Source: Flavobacteriales bacterium
Lineage (GTDB): Bacteria; Bacteroidota; Bacteroidia; Flavobacteriales; Schleiferiaceae
Direction: 5' to 3'
Assembly (NCBI GenBank): GCA_017795025.1
Contig: CP051243.1
Span: forward strand, 1,798,001 to 1,862,000
Length of the DNA stretch: 64,000 bases
This document shows, piece by piece, positions 45,647-55,034 of the stretch. Under the pieces are notes generated by a model. The model was given only the letters and a program-made list of their open reading frames with translations. It was not told the origin of the DNA and made no database searches. Each line of letters opens with the position of its first letter. Position 1 is the stretch's first letter. The position numbers were made by a program, and so were the translations under genes.

Positions 45647-46327
45647 TTATAAAAGGTCCTTAAGCGCTTCTACCGCTTGCTTAATATTGGCCCGCACTTC
45701 TAAAATATTCGCTTCCATCATATAACAGGGCGCACAAATAATTTTAAGCTTGGGATCAATGCTAATTTCCTCCACGGTTTTCGATTGGGCCTCATGGCCG
45801 ATGGATTCCATGCCTCCGGAGATGGAAGCAATATCATAGGGGGAAGCTTCCACGGTGCTCCCTACACTTAATAAGGCATGATGGGGGCTTCCTTCCAAGG
45901 CCTTGGCTACGGTGGTCGGACTCATACATAAGGCTGCGATGGGTTTGCCGGCCTCTACCATTTGGAGGATGGCCTTTTTCACTGCCGGTAAAATTTCGCC
46001 CTCCGGACCTTCCAAGGCCCATTTGGTGAGGTTCTTTGCGGTCCCAAATCCGCCGGGCATAAATAGCGCATCGTAATCCTGGAGATTCACTTCCGCTAAA
46101 TCGCTCACTTCTCCGCGGGCAATACGGGCTGATTCAATCAACACATTCCGATGCTCCGCCATCTCACTGCCGTCTAAGTGGTTTAACACATGATGCTGAT
46201 TAACATTAGGAGCCACACAATGGTATTCCATGCCGGCTTCGGCTAAGGCCAATAAACTAAAAACGGCTTCGTGAATTTCGGTGCCATCGTACACCCCGCA
46301 ACCGTGAAGAAGAACCGCAACTTTCAT
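45647..46327 (-). CDS. elbB: Isoprenoid biosynthesis glyoxalase ElbB
   Basis: 226 residues, DJ-1/PfpI superfamily. Signatures: VLLHGCGVYDGTEIHEAVF, DALFMPGGFGTAKNLT, and the nucleophile elbow AALCMSPTTVAK. The family has glyoxalase activity in E. coli. Single gene with ordinary spacers. Confidence 0.92.
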   Translation of the reverse strand: MKVAVLLHGCGVYDGTEIHEAVFSLLALAEAGMEYHCVAPNVNQHHVLNHLDGSEMAEHRNVLIESARIARGEVSDLAEVNLQDYDALFMPGGFGTAKNLTKWALEGPEGEILPAVKKAILQMVEAGKPIAALCMSPTTVAKALEGSPHHALLSVGSTVEASPYDIASISGGMESIGHEAQSKTVEEISIDPKLKIICAPCYMMEANILEVRANIKQAVEALKDLL

Positions 46328-46434
46328 GCTTTTAATTTTTACCGAAATTTAACCAATGCCACGGCGAATCCCAAGTCCCAAAATGAAAAGGGGGCTAAAT
46401 CCTAGATTCTTTAGGGGGAATGTCCCGCGGAAAA

Positions 46435-47133
46435 CTATTTAGCCCGTTGTGCTTTTAAGCGTAGGCGATCTAAAATCTTAGGATCCCTAAGCTCCTTCCA
46501 GGCATCACGGGCGGCCCAATTGGCAATCTCCCCTTTTTCGTTTTGCCAATGCTTTTCGATAAAGTTCACTACCTGCTCATTAAGCCAAAGACTGCGCTTG
46601 CCCAGGGTGCGAAGGGTCCAGGAATGGGCTTTCTTCACAAAGTTGCGCTCATCATCTATATACTCGCGGACTAATTCCAGGTAAGGCAGTAATTCGGCAT
46701 CTGGCATTTTCTTATGCTTCATCGATAAGCAAGCGATCATCACAATGCCGCTCCTTCGATTATACTCGGCGGGTAAAGGGGTCCATAAATAAGGTAAGTC
46801 CTTCGCAAAGGGGGCTTGCACAAAAAGCCCCGAGCAAAATTGATCCACCAAATCCCAGGAATACAAACCTTGCATAAAGGCATCGGCCTGATCTAAACTG
46901 AGCTGCTTGCCCGGATAAATAAGTCCGGCCGCCAGCTTGGCTTCGTGGTAATCACTTTCAAATAAGTCTAAAGCCAATTGTGCCTCTCCCCGAAAGGGTT
47001 TAACATAGGCACGAATATCCGGCATGCGTACACCCAATGCCGATTCGTTTGGAATGCCATAGTAAGCCAGCTTTTGCCGATGCGATTCATCTGCCAAAGC
47101 GCTTAAGCCGTCTAAAAATGCTGCTACCTGCAT
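46435..47133 (-). CDS. AlkD-like DNA alkylation repair protein
   Basis: 232 residues of HEAT-like helical repeats. Blocks GVRMPDIRAY, LYSWDLVDQFCSGL and ERNFVKKAHSWTLRTLGKRS are typical of the AlkC/AlkD DNA glycosylase family, which removes cationic alkylpurines. The start overlaps the last base of pepE, so the two are co-transcribed. Confidence 0.88.
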   Translation of the reverse strand: MQVAAFLDGLSALADESHRQKLAYYGIPNESALGVRMPDIRAYVKPFRGEAQLALDLFESDYHEAKLAAGLIYPGKQLSLDQADAFMQGLYSWDLVDQFCSGLFVQAPFAKDLPYLWTPLPAEYNRRSGIVMIACLSMKHKKMPDAELLPYLELVREYIDDERNFVKKAHSWTLRTLGKRSLWLNEQVVNFIEKHWQNEKGEIANWAARDAWKELRDPKILDRLRLKAQRAK

Positions 47134-47885
47134 TAGGATCGCAAGAGGAAACTTACTTCACCAGGCGCTAGTTCGCGCAGGTCCTTTCCGACTTCAAATA
47201 GGGGGGCCGAATGACGTCCTTTTAAATACAGCTTGCCGGCCTCCAGGCGCAACCAAGAACCTTCGCGCAAGCCAATAACCGCTTGCTGGTTTTGAAAATG
47301 AAATTCGTTGATTCGCGTGGCCCGGGTTTCCCCTTGATGCTTGGATTGCGGATCGGGATCCAAGTAATGGGGATTGATATTAAAGGGCACAAATCCCAAA
47401 GCCTCAAAACTGGGTGGGTACACAATGGGCATATCGTTCGTGGTGCCAATACTAATACCGGTGATATTACTACCGGCGCTGCTGCCCATATAGGGAGTAC
47501 CCGCGGTAACCGCTTGTCGCAAAGGCTCCATCAAATCTAATTCGTAGAGCGTTTTAAGCAGTAAAAAGGTATTGCCGCCGCCTACAAAAATGGCCTTGGC
47601 CTGAGCGATGGCTTCCTTAGGATCAGCGAAATCTTGAATTCCTTTTACCCTTACTCCGGTGCCAGTCAAAGCTTTTTGAGGATAGCCCGTATACTCTTCA
47701 AAGGAGATGCCTCCGGGACGCGCATAGGGAATAAAGAGAATCTCCGGAGCGTCGCCAATAAAATCCAATACCTCATCTAAGATATAGCTCATGTATTCGG
47801 AGCCGTGAATCTTACTGGTGGAAATCATTAGAACTTTGGAGGCCTCGGAGTAGTGCGCGGTCATTTTTTTGGTGGCTTTTGGCAA
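47133..47885 (-). CDS. pepE: Peptidase E (alpha-aspartyl dipeptidase)
   Basis: 250 residues, family S51. The nucleophile serine lies in MGSSAGSNITG, the catalytic His in INPHYLDPD, and IFVGGGNTFLLL is the family block. The first seven residues (MPKATKK) may not be translated, since an ATG at the eighth gives the usual length. It hydrolyses Asp-X dipeptides in the cytoplasm. Confidence 0.9.
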   Translation of the reverse strand: MPKATKKMTAHYSEASKVLMISTSKIHGSEYMSYILDEVLDFIGDAPEILFIPYARPGGISFEEYTGYPQKALTGTGVRVKGIQDFADPKEAIAQAKAIFVGGGNTFLLLKTLYELDLMEPLRQAVTAGTPYMGSSAGSNITGISIGTTNDMPIVYPPSFEALGFVPFNINPHYLDPDPQSKHQGETRATRINEFHFQNQQAVIGLREGSWLRLEAGKLYLKGRHSAPLFEVGKDLRELAPGEVSFLLRS

Positions 47886-47910
47886 AGGTAGGGCTAAGAG
47901 TTGTGATGAA

Positions 47911-49179
47911 CTAGTCCTCTTCGTCCCATAAATAGGTATAAACCCCCATTTTCATTCCGCGAACTTCGGTCCAGATGGGACGCACCCGGCCTCCATATGC
48001 GCTAATGTGATTGTAATCGCCAAAAAACAAGAGGGGTCGGGTTTCAAAAGGATCTTCGCTTAACAGAAACTCCTCCCAAGTGGCACCCTGATCTTTACTG
48101 CGGGCCAAGTACACCTGGGTTTGGTATTCTTCCAATCCGCGTCGGTCGTAGTAAACGGTGTAGAGGTAATTGCTTAGCGGGTCGACGCACATCCAACTAA
48201 AAAACTGATCGGCCTTGCCGGTATCCTGATTCACCTTTTGGGGCTCCGACCATTCCTGGCCGCCATCGTCCGAATACTTAAACCACACATCGTAGTTCCC
48301 TTCCCGGTCATCCACCCAATTCACATAGATTCTTCCCAGGGTATCCATCAGGGTAACCGGTAAACCATTGGCACGTTGTACGCCCGGCACATCAATATCC
48401 CAGCCCCCCGGCTGCTCGGCAATTACCCTTTCGCGCTCGGGCCAGGTTTTACCCCCATCAACACTGCGGGTAAAGAATAATTTATTTTGATTGGCCCAGC
48501 TTATATACACACTACCATCGGGGCCCACCACGGGCACGGCGCCTTCAGTAGTACTGTCGCCATCTAAGCAGTTACCCGAAATTTGACTAATCACCACCGC
48601 CGGCGTCCAGCTTCGACCTCCATCCTCGGAGCGGGAGTACATGATATTGCTTTCATCCTCCGGGTTTTTACTGCCGTACTTATCGAACTGGGTCCAACTA
48701 AGGTGAATAAAATTGGTTTTGGGGTCTACCACCGCCCAGTGTTTATCTTGATCCTTGGGATGATTTAATCCGGTATAGCTCCCATTATTCCAGGTCTGAC
48801 CCCCATCGGTACTTTTCTGGATTACAATGCGATCTAAAATTTCTTCGCTCGACCAATTTTCGCCGGTGGGATCACTAAGGTGTAAGTAATAATGATGCCC
48901 GGCGGTATCGGTTACCACCACCGGGTCGCCCCAAACCCCGAAGGAGGAAATTAAAGTGTCATGAGTCCAGCTTTGACCGCCATCAAGAGAATAAAATACC
49001 GCGTCTAAAACCGCTCCCGCTACCAGGTTATCAGGGTTTTGGGGATTAATCGAAATGCTGGGTTCACAAAAGCCACGTCCACGTAAAAAGCTGCCTTCGC
49101 CAATTAATACTTTTTGCGCCTCAAGGGCAGATGGCATGAAGGTCGCCCCAGCCAGGCAGAGGTAAATAAGTTTTTTCAT
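47911..49179 (-). CDS. Secreted six-Asp-box BNR protein
   Basis: 422 residues from the ATG at 49179 with signal peptide ending LEAQ. Six Asp-box motifs are spaced along a propeller: SLDGGQSW, STDGGQTW, SEDGGRSW, SVDGGKTW, SDDGGQEW, SKDQGATW. Sialidase-superfamily fold, but I do not see the arginine triad clearly, so enzymatic activity is open. No T9SS domain. The ATG overlaps the stop of the upstream O-methyltransferase (ATGA), which is why I prefer it over the longer frame. Confidence 0.85.
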   Translation of the reverse strand: MKKLIYLCLAGATFMPSALEAQKVLIGEGSFLRGRGFCEPSISINPQNPDNLVAGAVLDAVFYSLDGGQSWTHDTLISSFGVWGDPVVVTDTAGHHYYLHLSDPTGENWSSEEILDRIVIQKSTDGGQTWNNGSYTGLNHPKDQDKHWAVVDPKTNFIHLSWTQFDKYGSKNPEDESNIMYSRSEDGGRSWTPAVVISQISGNCLDGDSTTEGAVPVVGPDGSVYISWANQNKLFFTRSVDGGKTWPERERVIAEQPGGWDIDVPGVQRANGLPVTLMDTLGRIYVNWVDDREGNYDVWFKYSDDGGQEWSEPQKVNQDTGKADQFFSWMCVDPLSNYLYTVYYDRRGLEEYQTQVYLARSKDQGATWEEFLLSEDPFETRPLLFFGDYNHISAYGGRVRPIWTEVRGMKMGVYTYLWDEED

Positions 49180-49817
49180 TTTTTTCGGATACACATGAGT
49201 CCATCACGCAGGGGCAGCAATACGTTTTCTACCCGATCATCTTCCTGCACGAAGGTATTGAATTCCAAAAGAGCTAAGGTGCTTTCATCGTTAGGATCAG
49301 GCTTTTCCAGCACCTTTCCACTCCAAAGTACATTGTCGGCCAAAATTATCCCACCCCTCGGCATTTGCTCTATTACCTTTTGGTAATAATCGAGGTAGCG
49401 GGGTTTATCCGCATCAATAAAAACGAGATCCCAAGGACGCGACAAGGTTTCTAAACTTTGCAAAGCATCACCAATGTGCATATTAATTTGAGTGCTATAC
49501 CCGGCCGCCTTAAAGTAGGACAAGGCCATGGTTTCCAGCTCGTCATTAAGCTCTAAGGTATGCAGTTCCCCATCGGGGGCTAAACCCTCGGCTAAGCATA
49601 AAGCCGAATAACCCGTATAGGTGCCTATTTCGAGAATGTATTTGGGGGCCAGCAGCTTGGAAAGAAAAGCCAAAAAACGTCCTTGCAGAGGTCCGCTCAG
49701 CATACGCGGCTGTAAAACTTTAAGGTGGGTTTCGCGATTTAAGCGCGCCAGTAATTCCGGTTCTTCGGTATGGTGCTGGGCGAGGTAGTCTTCGAGCTTG
49801 GGGTCTAAGAAATTCAT
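49176..49817 (-). CDS. O-methyltransferase, Methyltransf_3 family
   Basis: 213 residues, CCoAOMT-like cytoplasmic SAM methyltransferase. Blocks YILEIGTYTGYSALCLAEGL, DLVFIDADKPRYLDYY and GGIILADNVLWSGKV are intact, with the metal-binding Asp and Asn. Start at the ATG 49817 (a GTG precedes it). Natural substrate unknown. Confidence 0.92.
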   Translation of the reverse strand: MNFLDPKLEDYLAQHHTEEPELLARLNRETHLKVLQPRMLSGPLQGRFLAFLSKLLAPKYILEIGTYTGYSALCLAEGLAPDGELHTLELNDELETMALSYFKAAGYSTQINMHIGDALQSLETLSRPWDLVFIDADKPRYLDYYQKVIEQMPRGGIILADNVLWSGKVLEKPDPNDESTLALLEFNTFVQEDDRVENVLLPLRDGLMCIRKK

Positions 49818-49891
49818 CACTGCAAAATTGATTCAAAAGTAGCCAATCGCGAATGACCTTTGATGCCTTCCGTTTTTCTACCTTCGCCCCT

Positions 49892-51124
49892 ATGATCTCT
49901 CTCAAAGCATTTCGCGCCTATCGCCCCCCTCGCGATAAGGCCTACTTGGTGGCTACGCGCTCCTACGTTACGTATTCGGAGGCCGAACTCGACGATAAGC
50001 TGAAGAATAATCCCTACAGTTTTATGCATGTGATTAACCCTAGGGAGGGTAGAGATTTACCCCTCGGGAAGGAGAAATACCTGCATGTAAAAGAGCACTT
50101 TAAACAGTGGTGCGATGACGAGATTTTTTTCCGCGAGGAGGAAGCCAGTTACTACCTCTACAGTCAGGTTAAAGATGGCAATGAATACATCGGAATAATT
50201 GCGGCGGTAAGTGTAAACGATTATTTGGAGGGTCGCATAAAAAAACATGAAAATACCCTCAGCGCAAGGGAAGAGATGTTTACCGATTACTTGGAAGAAA
50301 CTGGTTTTAATGCCGAGCCGGTTCTCCTAATTTACCACGATGATTTTCGGCTCAACCAGCTCTTTGCCCGTTATCTCGAAACCCGTCCGGAGTATGAGTT
50401 CACCTCTACCGATAAGGTATTCCATCGCTTATGGCCCATTAGCGCGCCCCGCGATTTGGCGGTTATCGAAGAGAGCTTTGCCCAGCAAGAGGCATTATAC
50501 ATTGCCGATGGGCATCACCGCAGCGCCAGTTCTGCACGCCTAGCCGAGCGTCTGGAAGAACAAGGTCGAAAAGGCGAGGCCCATAAGTACTTTATGGCTT
50601 TCTTGATTGGAGAGGAGCAAATGAAGATTTACGACTTTAACCGTTTGTTGAAAAATGAAAGCGGTAAGTCTAAAGCCGATATCCTCAGCGAACTGGAACA
50701 AACCTTCCATATCGAACCCAAGCACAGCGAAACCTTTCATCCGCAAAAGCTGCACGAAATAGGCATGTATATAGGTGGAGAGTGGTTTAAGCTGAGCCCC
50801 AAAATGGGAAGCTTCGACCCCAACGATGTAGTGGGTCACCTCGATGCCGAAATCCTAAGTCGCAATATTTTAGATCCCATCTTTCATATCAAGGACTTAA
50901 AGTCGGATAATCGGGTCGACTTTGTACCCGGCACCTATGGCCTGCCGCATTTAGAAGATCAAGTGAATTTTGGCAAGTTTGATGTAGCCTTTAGTTTATT
51001 TCCGGTAAGCATTGAACAGATTAAGCAGGTGAGTGATGAGCATAAAATTATGCCTCCAAAGAGTACCTACATCGAACCAAAATTGAGAAGTGGCTTAATT
51101 ATTTACCCTATCGATAATTACTAG
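49892..51124 (+). CDS. DUF1015 family protein
   Basis: 410 residues, DUF1015 (SpoIIIJ-independent conserved family of unknown function). Blocks SLKAFRAYRPPRDKAYLVATRSYVTY, LYIADGHHRSASSARLAE and VPGTYGLPHLEDQVNFGKFDVAF are typical, including the GHHR motif. I start at the ATG 49892, five bases after a TACCTTCG -7-like box (49879-49886); the frame extends 13 codons further upstream. Its stop codon shares bases with that of the convergent hupE-like gene (CTAG). Confidence 0.88.
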   Translation: MISLKAFRAYRPPRDKAYLVATRSYVTYSEAELDDKLKNNPYSFMHVINPREGRDLPLGKEKYLHVKEHFKQWCDDEIFFREEEASYYLYSQVKDGNEYIGIIAAVSVNDYLEGRIKKHENTLSAREEMFTDYLEETGFNAEPVLLIYHDDFRLNQLFARYLETRPEYEFTSTDKVFHRLWPISAPRDLAVIEESFAQQEALYIADGHHRSASSARLAERLEEQGRKGEAHKYFMAFLIGEEQMKIYDFNRLLKNESGKSKADILSELEQTFHIEPKHSETFHPQKLHEIGMYIGGEWFKLSPKMGSFDPNDVVGHLDAEILSRNILDPIFHIKDLKSDNRVDFVPGTYGLPHLEDQVNFGKFDVAFSLFPVSIEQIKQVSDEHKIMPPKSTYIEPKLRSGLIIYPIDNY

Positions 51125-51699
51125 GCGAAGGGCCAATTTTCGAGACACATCCAAAAGGCGAGTCCAAAGCCGGCTCCCGAAATAAAGAGGTTCCAATCGC
51201 GAATCTTGCGGTTGAGCATAAAATTATACACGCCCATAAAAACTAGGGTAATTGCCACTAAAAGGAGTTGGGCCAGTTCAATCCCCAAGTTAAAAGGTAA
51301 GAGGGCCTCCCAATAAGTTTGCTCTCCCATTACCAGCATATCGTAGTAATTGGAAAATCCTAATCCGTGGATAAGTCCGAACACGCCCGCAATCCAAGCC
51401 TTGGTTTGACTCTTTTGGTTTTGCCCGGCCTTGGTTAAATTAAAGAGGGCAGTAAGTAAAATGGTAAAGGGGATTAAGAATTCAACCAAGCCCTTATCGA
51501 TGCTTAAAACATCTAAGGCGCCTAAGCTTAAGGTGATGGAGTGCCCGATGGTAAAAAAGGTGACCGCGGCAATAATGCGCAACCAACTACGGGTTTGATA
51601 TACCGCCATTAAAACCACTACAAAAAGAATATGATCGAGGGCCTGAACACTCATGATGTGCTCGTAACCTAAACGTAAATAAGAGGAAAAGCTGTGCAT
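51121..51699 (-). CDS. HupE/UreJ family membrane protein
   Basis: 192 residues, six or so membrane helices. The His-bearing blocks QALDHILFVVVLM and FGLIHGLGFS are those of the HupE/UreJ family, linked to nickel or cobalt uptake in hydrogenase and urease loci. Here no such enzymes are nearby; the partner is the DUF6702 gene one base upstream. Confidence 0.88.
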   Translation of the reverse strand: MHSFSSYLRLGYEHIMSVQALDHILFVVVLMAVYQTRSWLRIIAAVTFFTIGHSITLSLGALDVLSIDKGLVEFLIPFTILLTALFNLTKAGQNQKSQTKAWIAGVFGLIHGLGFSNYYDMLVMGEQTYWEALLPFNLGIELAQLLLVAITLVFMGVYNFMLNRKIRDWNLFISGAGFGLAFWMCLENWPFA

Positions 51700-51700
51700 C

Positions 51701-52189
51701 TTAAAACTCTACTGTCTTTTCGGTTTCGGCGGATGTTAAGAAGGCGGAACGCAATTCCTCCCCCACTTTTACATTCACAATATTGCTTTGGTCTTCAAAG
51801 CTATCAAAAAACACCTGATTGCTAATCCTTAATTTTTGCGGCTTTTCGGCACAAGGGTAGAAAAAGTACAAATAGGTCATATCCACTTCCCGCTCCGCCC
51901 CTAAAAAATGAAACGCTAAAGGGCGCCCCTCGGTTTGTAGGGCAAAATGGCGCTGCAAAAAAAGACTCAGAATACTATCTGTTTTCGAATCTTGACCTTC
52001 CTCTCCCAATTGCAATTTTAGCCCGTAGTCCCTTTCGATTTGCATTTCTAAATCGTCGGTAAACACCCGCATGGTTGCCTGTAATTCGGCTTCGGAGTAA
52101 TTTACCTGGGTGATGCTTACGTGAAACTCGTGCTGAGCAGCAGGAAGCAGGACACTAAATTGCAATAAGCTAAAAAGTAGAAAATGCAT
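51701..52189 (-). CDS. DUF6702 family exported protein
   Basis: 162 residues with signal peptide (MHFLLFSLLQFSVLLPAAQ) and the conserved start HEFHVSITQVNYSEAELQATMRVF...DLE of DUF6702. It is paired with the HupE-like gene one base downstream, an arrangement that suggests a two-part envelope system for a metal (inference). Confidence 0.8.
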   Translation of the reverse strand: MHFLLFSLLQFSVLLPAAQHEFHVSITQVNYSEAELQATMRVFTDDLEMQIERDYGLKLQLGEEGQDSKTDSILSLFLQRHFALQTEGRPLAFHFLGAEREVDMTYLYFFYPCAEKPQKLRISNQVFFDSFEDQSNIVNVKVGEELRSAFLTSAETEKTVEF

Positions 52190-52258
52190 GGTATCTTCGA
52201 ATGAGTTTCAAATTTGCAACAATTGCCGCTATCAAGTGGTTTAAAAAAATAAAAACCG

Positions 52259-53149
52259 ATGTCGAATACCGATTTAATCATCCCCGAACGCAGTCGCGAT
52301 ATTGGCGACTTCCTAGTTGGGCGCTTGCTTCCCTTCCGTAAAAAACGTACCGTTGGTCCATTCATTTTTATCGATCATATGGGCCCCAGTCAATTGGGCC
52401 CCGAGAAATACCTGGATGTAGACCAGCACCCCCATATTGGTTTGGCTACCCTAACCTATCTCTTGGAAGGTAATATTGAACACCGCGATAGTTTAGGCAC
52501 CCAGCAAGTTATTCGCCCGGGCTCGGTAAACTGGATGGTAGCCGGCTCCGGGATTAGTCATACCGAACGCAGCCCCCAAGATCATCGCGATGGCCGCATC
52601 GAGAACCTACATGGCTATCAAATATGGGTCGCCCTGCCGCCCGAAGCAGAGCGGGTTTCGCCCTCCTTCCATCATTTTGCGGCCCAAGAGCTCCCCGCCT
52701 GGGAAGAAAACGGGCAACATTGGAAACTAGTGGCCGGGGAGGCTTTTGGGAAAAAATCGCCCGTTCCCACCCATGGTCCACTTTTTATGGTAGAGCTTAA
52801 AACCAGTCGAGAGGCGGCATTAGATTTGGCTGGTCAACTAAAGGGTGAAATTGGAATCTGCGTGGTAGAGGGTAAAGTTTGGGCTTGCGATCAAGAAGTG
52901 GAAGCAGGGAACCTTTTGGTTTCGAAAGAAGAGAATGCCTGTGCCTTAAAGGTAGCAGCCGATAGTCATATCTTGTTTTTTGGCGGTAGCCCCTTTAACA
53001 GCGAACCCCATATTTATTGGAACTTTGTGTCGCATAGCAAGGAGCGTATTGAAGAGGCTAAGCAAAATTGGCAAGACTGGAACTGGCCCAAAGTGCAGGG
53101 TGATGAAAGCTATGTACCTTTACCTGGACAAAAAACAAAACCTTCATGA
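52259..53149 (+). CDS. Pirin family protein
   Basis: 296 residues, bicupin. The metal site of the N-terminal cupin is seen as QHPHIGL (two His), and SHTERS (His, Glu), with the VGPFIFIDHM and GLATLTYLLEG blocks. Pirins may act as quercetinase-like dioxygenases or redox regulators. Overlaps the next gene by four bases. Confidence 0.93.
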   Translation: MSNTDLIIPERSRDIGDFLVGRLLPFRKKRTVGPFIFIDHMGPSQLGPEKYLDVDQHPHIGLATLTYLLEGNIEHRDSLGTQQVIRPGSVNWMVAGSGISHTERSPQDHRDGRIENLHGYQIWVALPPEAERVSPSFHHFAAQELPAWEENGQHWKLVAGEAFGKKSPVPTHGPLFMVELKTSREAALDLAGQLKGEIGICVVEGKVWACDQEVEAGNLLVSKEENACALKVAADSHILFFGGSPFNSEPHIYWNFVSHSKERIEEAKQNWQDWNWPKVQGDESYVPLPGQKTKPS

Positions 53150-53814
53150 AACGAATCGCTACGCTTCTCCTTAGCTTATTCTTATTCCCTTTTAACAGCA
53201 GCCAAGCCCAAAATCAAGAGGGCCTAGCCCTGGAAATGTTTGGTGCCGCTACGGCGCCTATCAATGCTTTTGGTTCGGCCTTCGATTACAATGGGGTGGC
53301 CGACTGGACCGAGCTTAGCTTTGAAGCTGGGGCCGGTTTTTCCTTTCGGCAGTATGCCGGAGAGGGTCGGCAATGGGGATTAAAGTTTACCGTCTCCCGC
53401 TTGGCTTTTGGATATTCGGAAACCGACTACTTAGATCTTAATGGCGTTTTACAGGAAAATCAGCCGGTGAGCACCCGCAGGATTTACCTCAACTTTGAAC
53501 CGGTTTTTGCCTTCCGCTTGGCGGAGGGTTCGGGAGTAGATCTCGACCTTGAAACCGGGATTGGCGTGAAATTACCGGTAAACGCTTACACTCTGGCCCG
53601 GGATGCGGGTGATAATAATGTGGATGTTAACGACTTTGACCGCTACAGTTACGGAGCCCTAACGGTTTTTAGAGCGCAAGTAGCGCCATGCTTGGTGTGG
53701 TCTACTACCCGACTTTCTTTCTTTGGTGCCTATCAAATGAGTAGTGGTTTGGATTGGGAGCTCTTATCGGGCTGGTCAGCCGGCGTAAATATCACCTACT
53801 TTATAGAGGAGTAA
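53146..53814 (+). CDS. Outer-membrane beta-barrel-like protein
   Basis: 222 residues with signal peptide (ending NSSQAQ) and alternating amphipathic strands (ELSFEAGAGFSFRQY, IYLNFEPVFAFRL, VDLDLETGIGVKL, WSAGVNITYF). Coupled to the pirin gene by ATGA-type overlap. Its last base touches the stop of the convergent LysE gene. No named family. Confidence 0.68.
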   Translation: MKRIATLLLSLFLFPFNSSQAQNQEGLALEMFGAATAPINAFGSAFDYNGVADWTELSFEAGAGFSFRQYAGEGRQWGLKFTVSRLAFGYSETDYLDLNGVLQENQPVSTRRIYLNFEPVFAFRLAEGSGVDLDLETGIGVKLPVNAYTLARDAGDNNVDVNDFDRYSYGALTVFRAQVAPCLVWSTTRLSFFGAYQMSSGLDWELLSGWSAGVNITYFIEE

Positions 53815-54444
53815 TCAAAAGAGCCACAGGCCCAAAGTGATAAAAAGCAATACGAATACCTGCAGCCAGCGGGTATAATTCCAAAACTTGGGCGAGGCCA
53901 AATAAGGATGAAGGTAAGCCGCTAATTTGGCGATGCCCGTAAACAGAATAAAGGCCTGTACCATAAAGCTCCCGCCCATCAGGGTCATCTGTTGAAATTC
54001 GCTCCAAGCCGCCTCTTCATCCACAAATTGAGGCAGGAGCGCCAAAAAGAATAAGGTCACTTTAGGATTAAGCACATTCATTAAAAAACCTTTGCCAAAG
54101 GAAGTCCAAAAAGGCATGGACCTCCCTTTAGGATGCTGCGCTTCTACCGGCAAGGGCTGGGCATCATCGCGCCAAGCGCCATAGGCTAAATACACTAAAT
54201 AGAGGGTGCCCGCCAAACGAATACCGAAAGCCAATTGTGGCCATTCCCGCAGCAAGATGGCGATGCCGGTAGCCGCTAAAAGGGTATGCACCAGCACCCC
54301 GGAGGCGAGTCCGGCCGATAAACTCATGCCCCGGTAAAAGCCCCTACTTAAGCTTTCGGTGAGAACAAAGATGTTATCGGGCCCCGGCATTAACGTGAGG
54401 GCCAAGGCGGCCATGATAAAGGTGAGGTACAAATCCCAATTCAT
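53815..54444 (-). CDS. LysE family amino-acid exporter
   Basis: 209 residues with six hydrophobic segments and the family block LTLMPGPDNIFVLTESLSRGFYRGMSLSAGL at the N-terminus and FGKGFLMNVLNPKVTLFFLALLPQF in the middle. RhtB/LysE-type efflux; the amino acid is not predictable. Confidence 0.92.
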   Translation of the reverse strand: MNWDLYLTFIMAALALTLMPGPDNIFVLTESLSRGFYRGMSLSAGLASGVLVHTLLAATGIAILLREWPQLAFGIRLAGTLYLVYLAYGAWRDDAQPLPVEAQHPKGRSMPFWTSFGKGFLMNVLNPKVTLFFLALLPQFVDEEAAWSEFQQMTLMGGSFMVQAFILFTGIAKLAAYLHPYLASPKFWNYTRWLQVFVLLFITLGLWLF

Positions 54445-54487
54445 GGCGGCAAGTTATTTCATCTCCTTAAAAAAGCTAGTGTCGGCA

Positions 54488-54519
54488 TTTGCTATTTCCA
54501 ATCCCCCACGCCACCTTTG
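54488..54519 (+). promoter_or_regulatory. Putative promoter of NusG-like gene
   Basis: TTTG (54488-54491), 20-base spacer, CACCTTTG (54512-54519), close to TTTG-N19-TAnnTTTG. Its right end lies only five bases before the ATG at 54525, so a transcript would be nearly leaderless. Confidence 0.4.
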
Positions 54520-54524
54520 TAGCT

Positions 54525-55034
54525 ATGTCGGAAAAGAAGCCCGTGATTTGGTACGCCCTCTACACCAAGCCTCGAGCCGAGAAAAAAGTTCGGGAACGGT
54601 TACTGCAAAAAGGCTTGTCGGTATTTGCACCCACGCAAACCCTTTTAAAGCAATGGAGCGACCGCAAGAAAAAGGTGGAAGAGCCGTTCTTTAAAAGCTA
54701 TGTTTTTGTGCAATTTAAGGCCGAGCAAAAATGGGAGGTCTTAAATACCCCCGGCGTGGTGGCCTTGGTTACCTGGCTCGGCAAACCCGCCCAAATTAAG
54801 GATGAAGAAATTTCGGCAATCAGTGATTTTTTAGATCGCTATCAAGGGGTGAAAATTGAAAACCTCGACTTTAAGGCGGGCGATAAACTGCGGGTGAAAC
54901 ATGGAGATTTGGAAGACACCTATGGCACAGTAGTGCGGCAAAATAAGCATCGGGTAACCTTAGAAATTGAACAGTTAGGCATGGCCCTTTTTGCCGAGGT
55001 CCCTAAAAGTCAGGTAGAAAATATTGAAAAATGA
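54525..55034 (+). CDS. NusG-like transcription antitermination factor (UpxY/RfaH type)
   Basis: 169 residues from the ATG at 54525 (IWYALYTKPRAEKKVRERLL, the NGN domain start) with PFFKSYVFVQF and a C-terminal KOW part (KAGDKLRVKHGDLEDTYGTVVRQ). These specialised NusG paralogues usually head polysaccharide operons; here the next genes are a thioredoxin-like protein (ATGA overlap) and pheT. The longer frame from a TTG at 54489 is not family-like. Confidence 0.88.
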   Translation: MSEKKPVIWYALYTKPRAEKKVRERLLQKGLSVFAPTQTLLKQWSDRKKKVEEPFFKSYVFVQFKAEQKWEVLNTPGVVALVTWLGKPAQIKDEEISAISDFLDRYQGVKIENLDFKAGDKLRVKHGDLEDTYGTVVRQNKHRVTLEIEQLGMALFAEVPKSQVENIEK

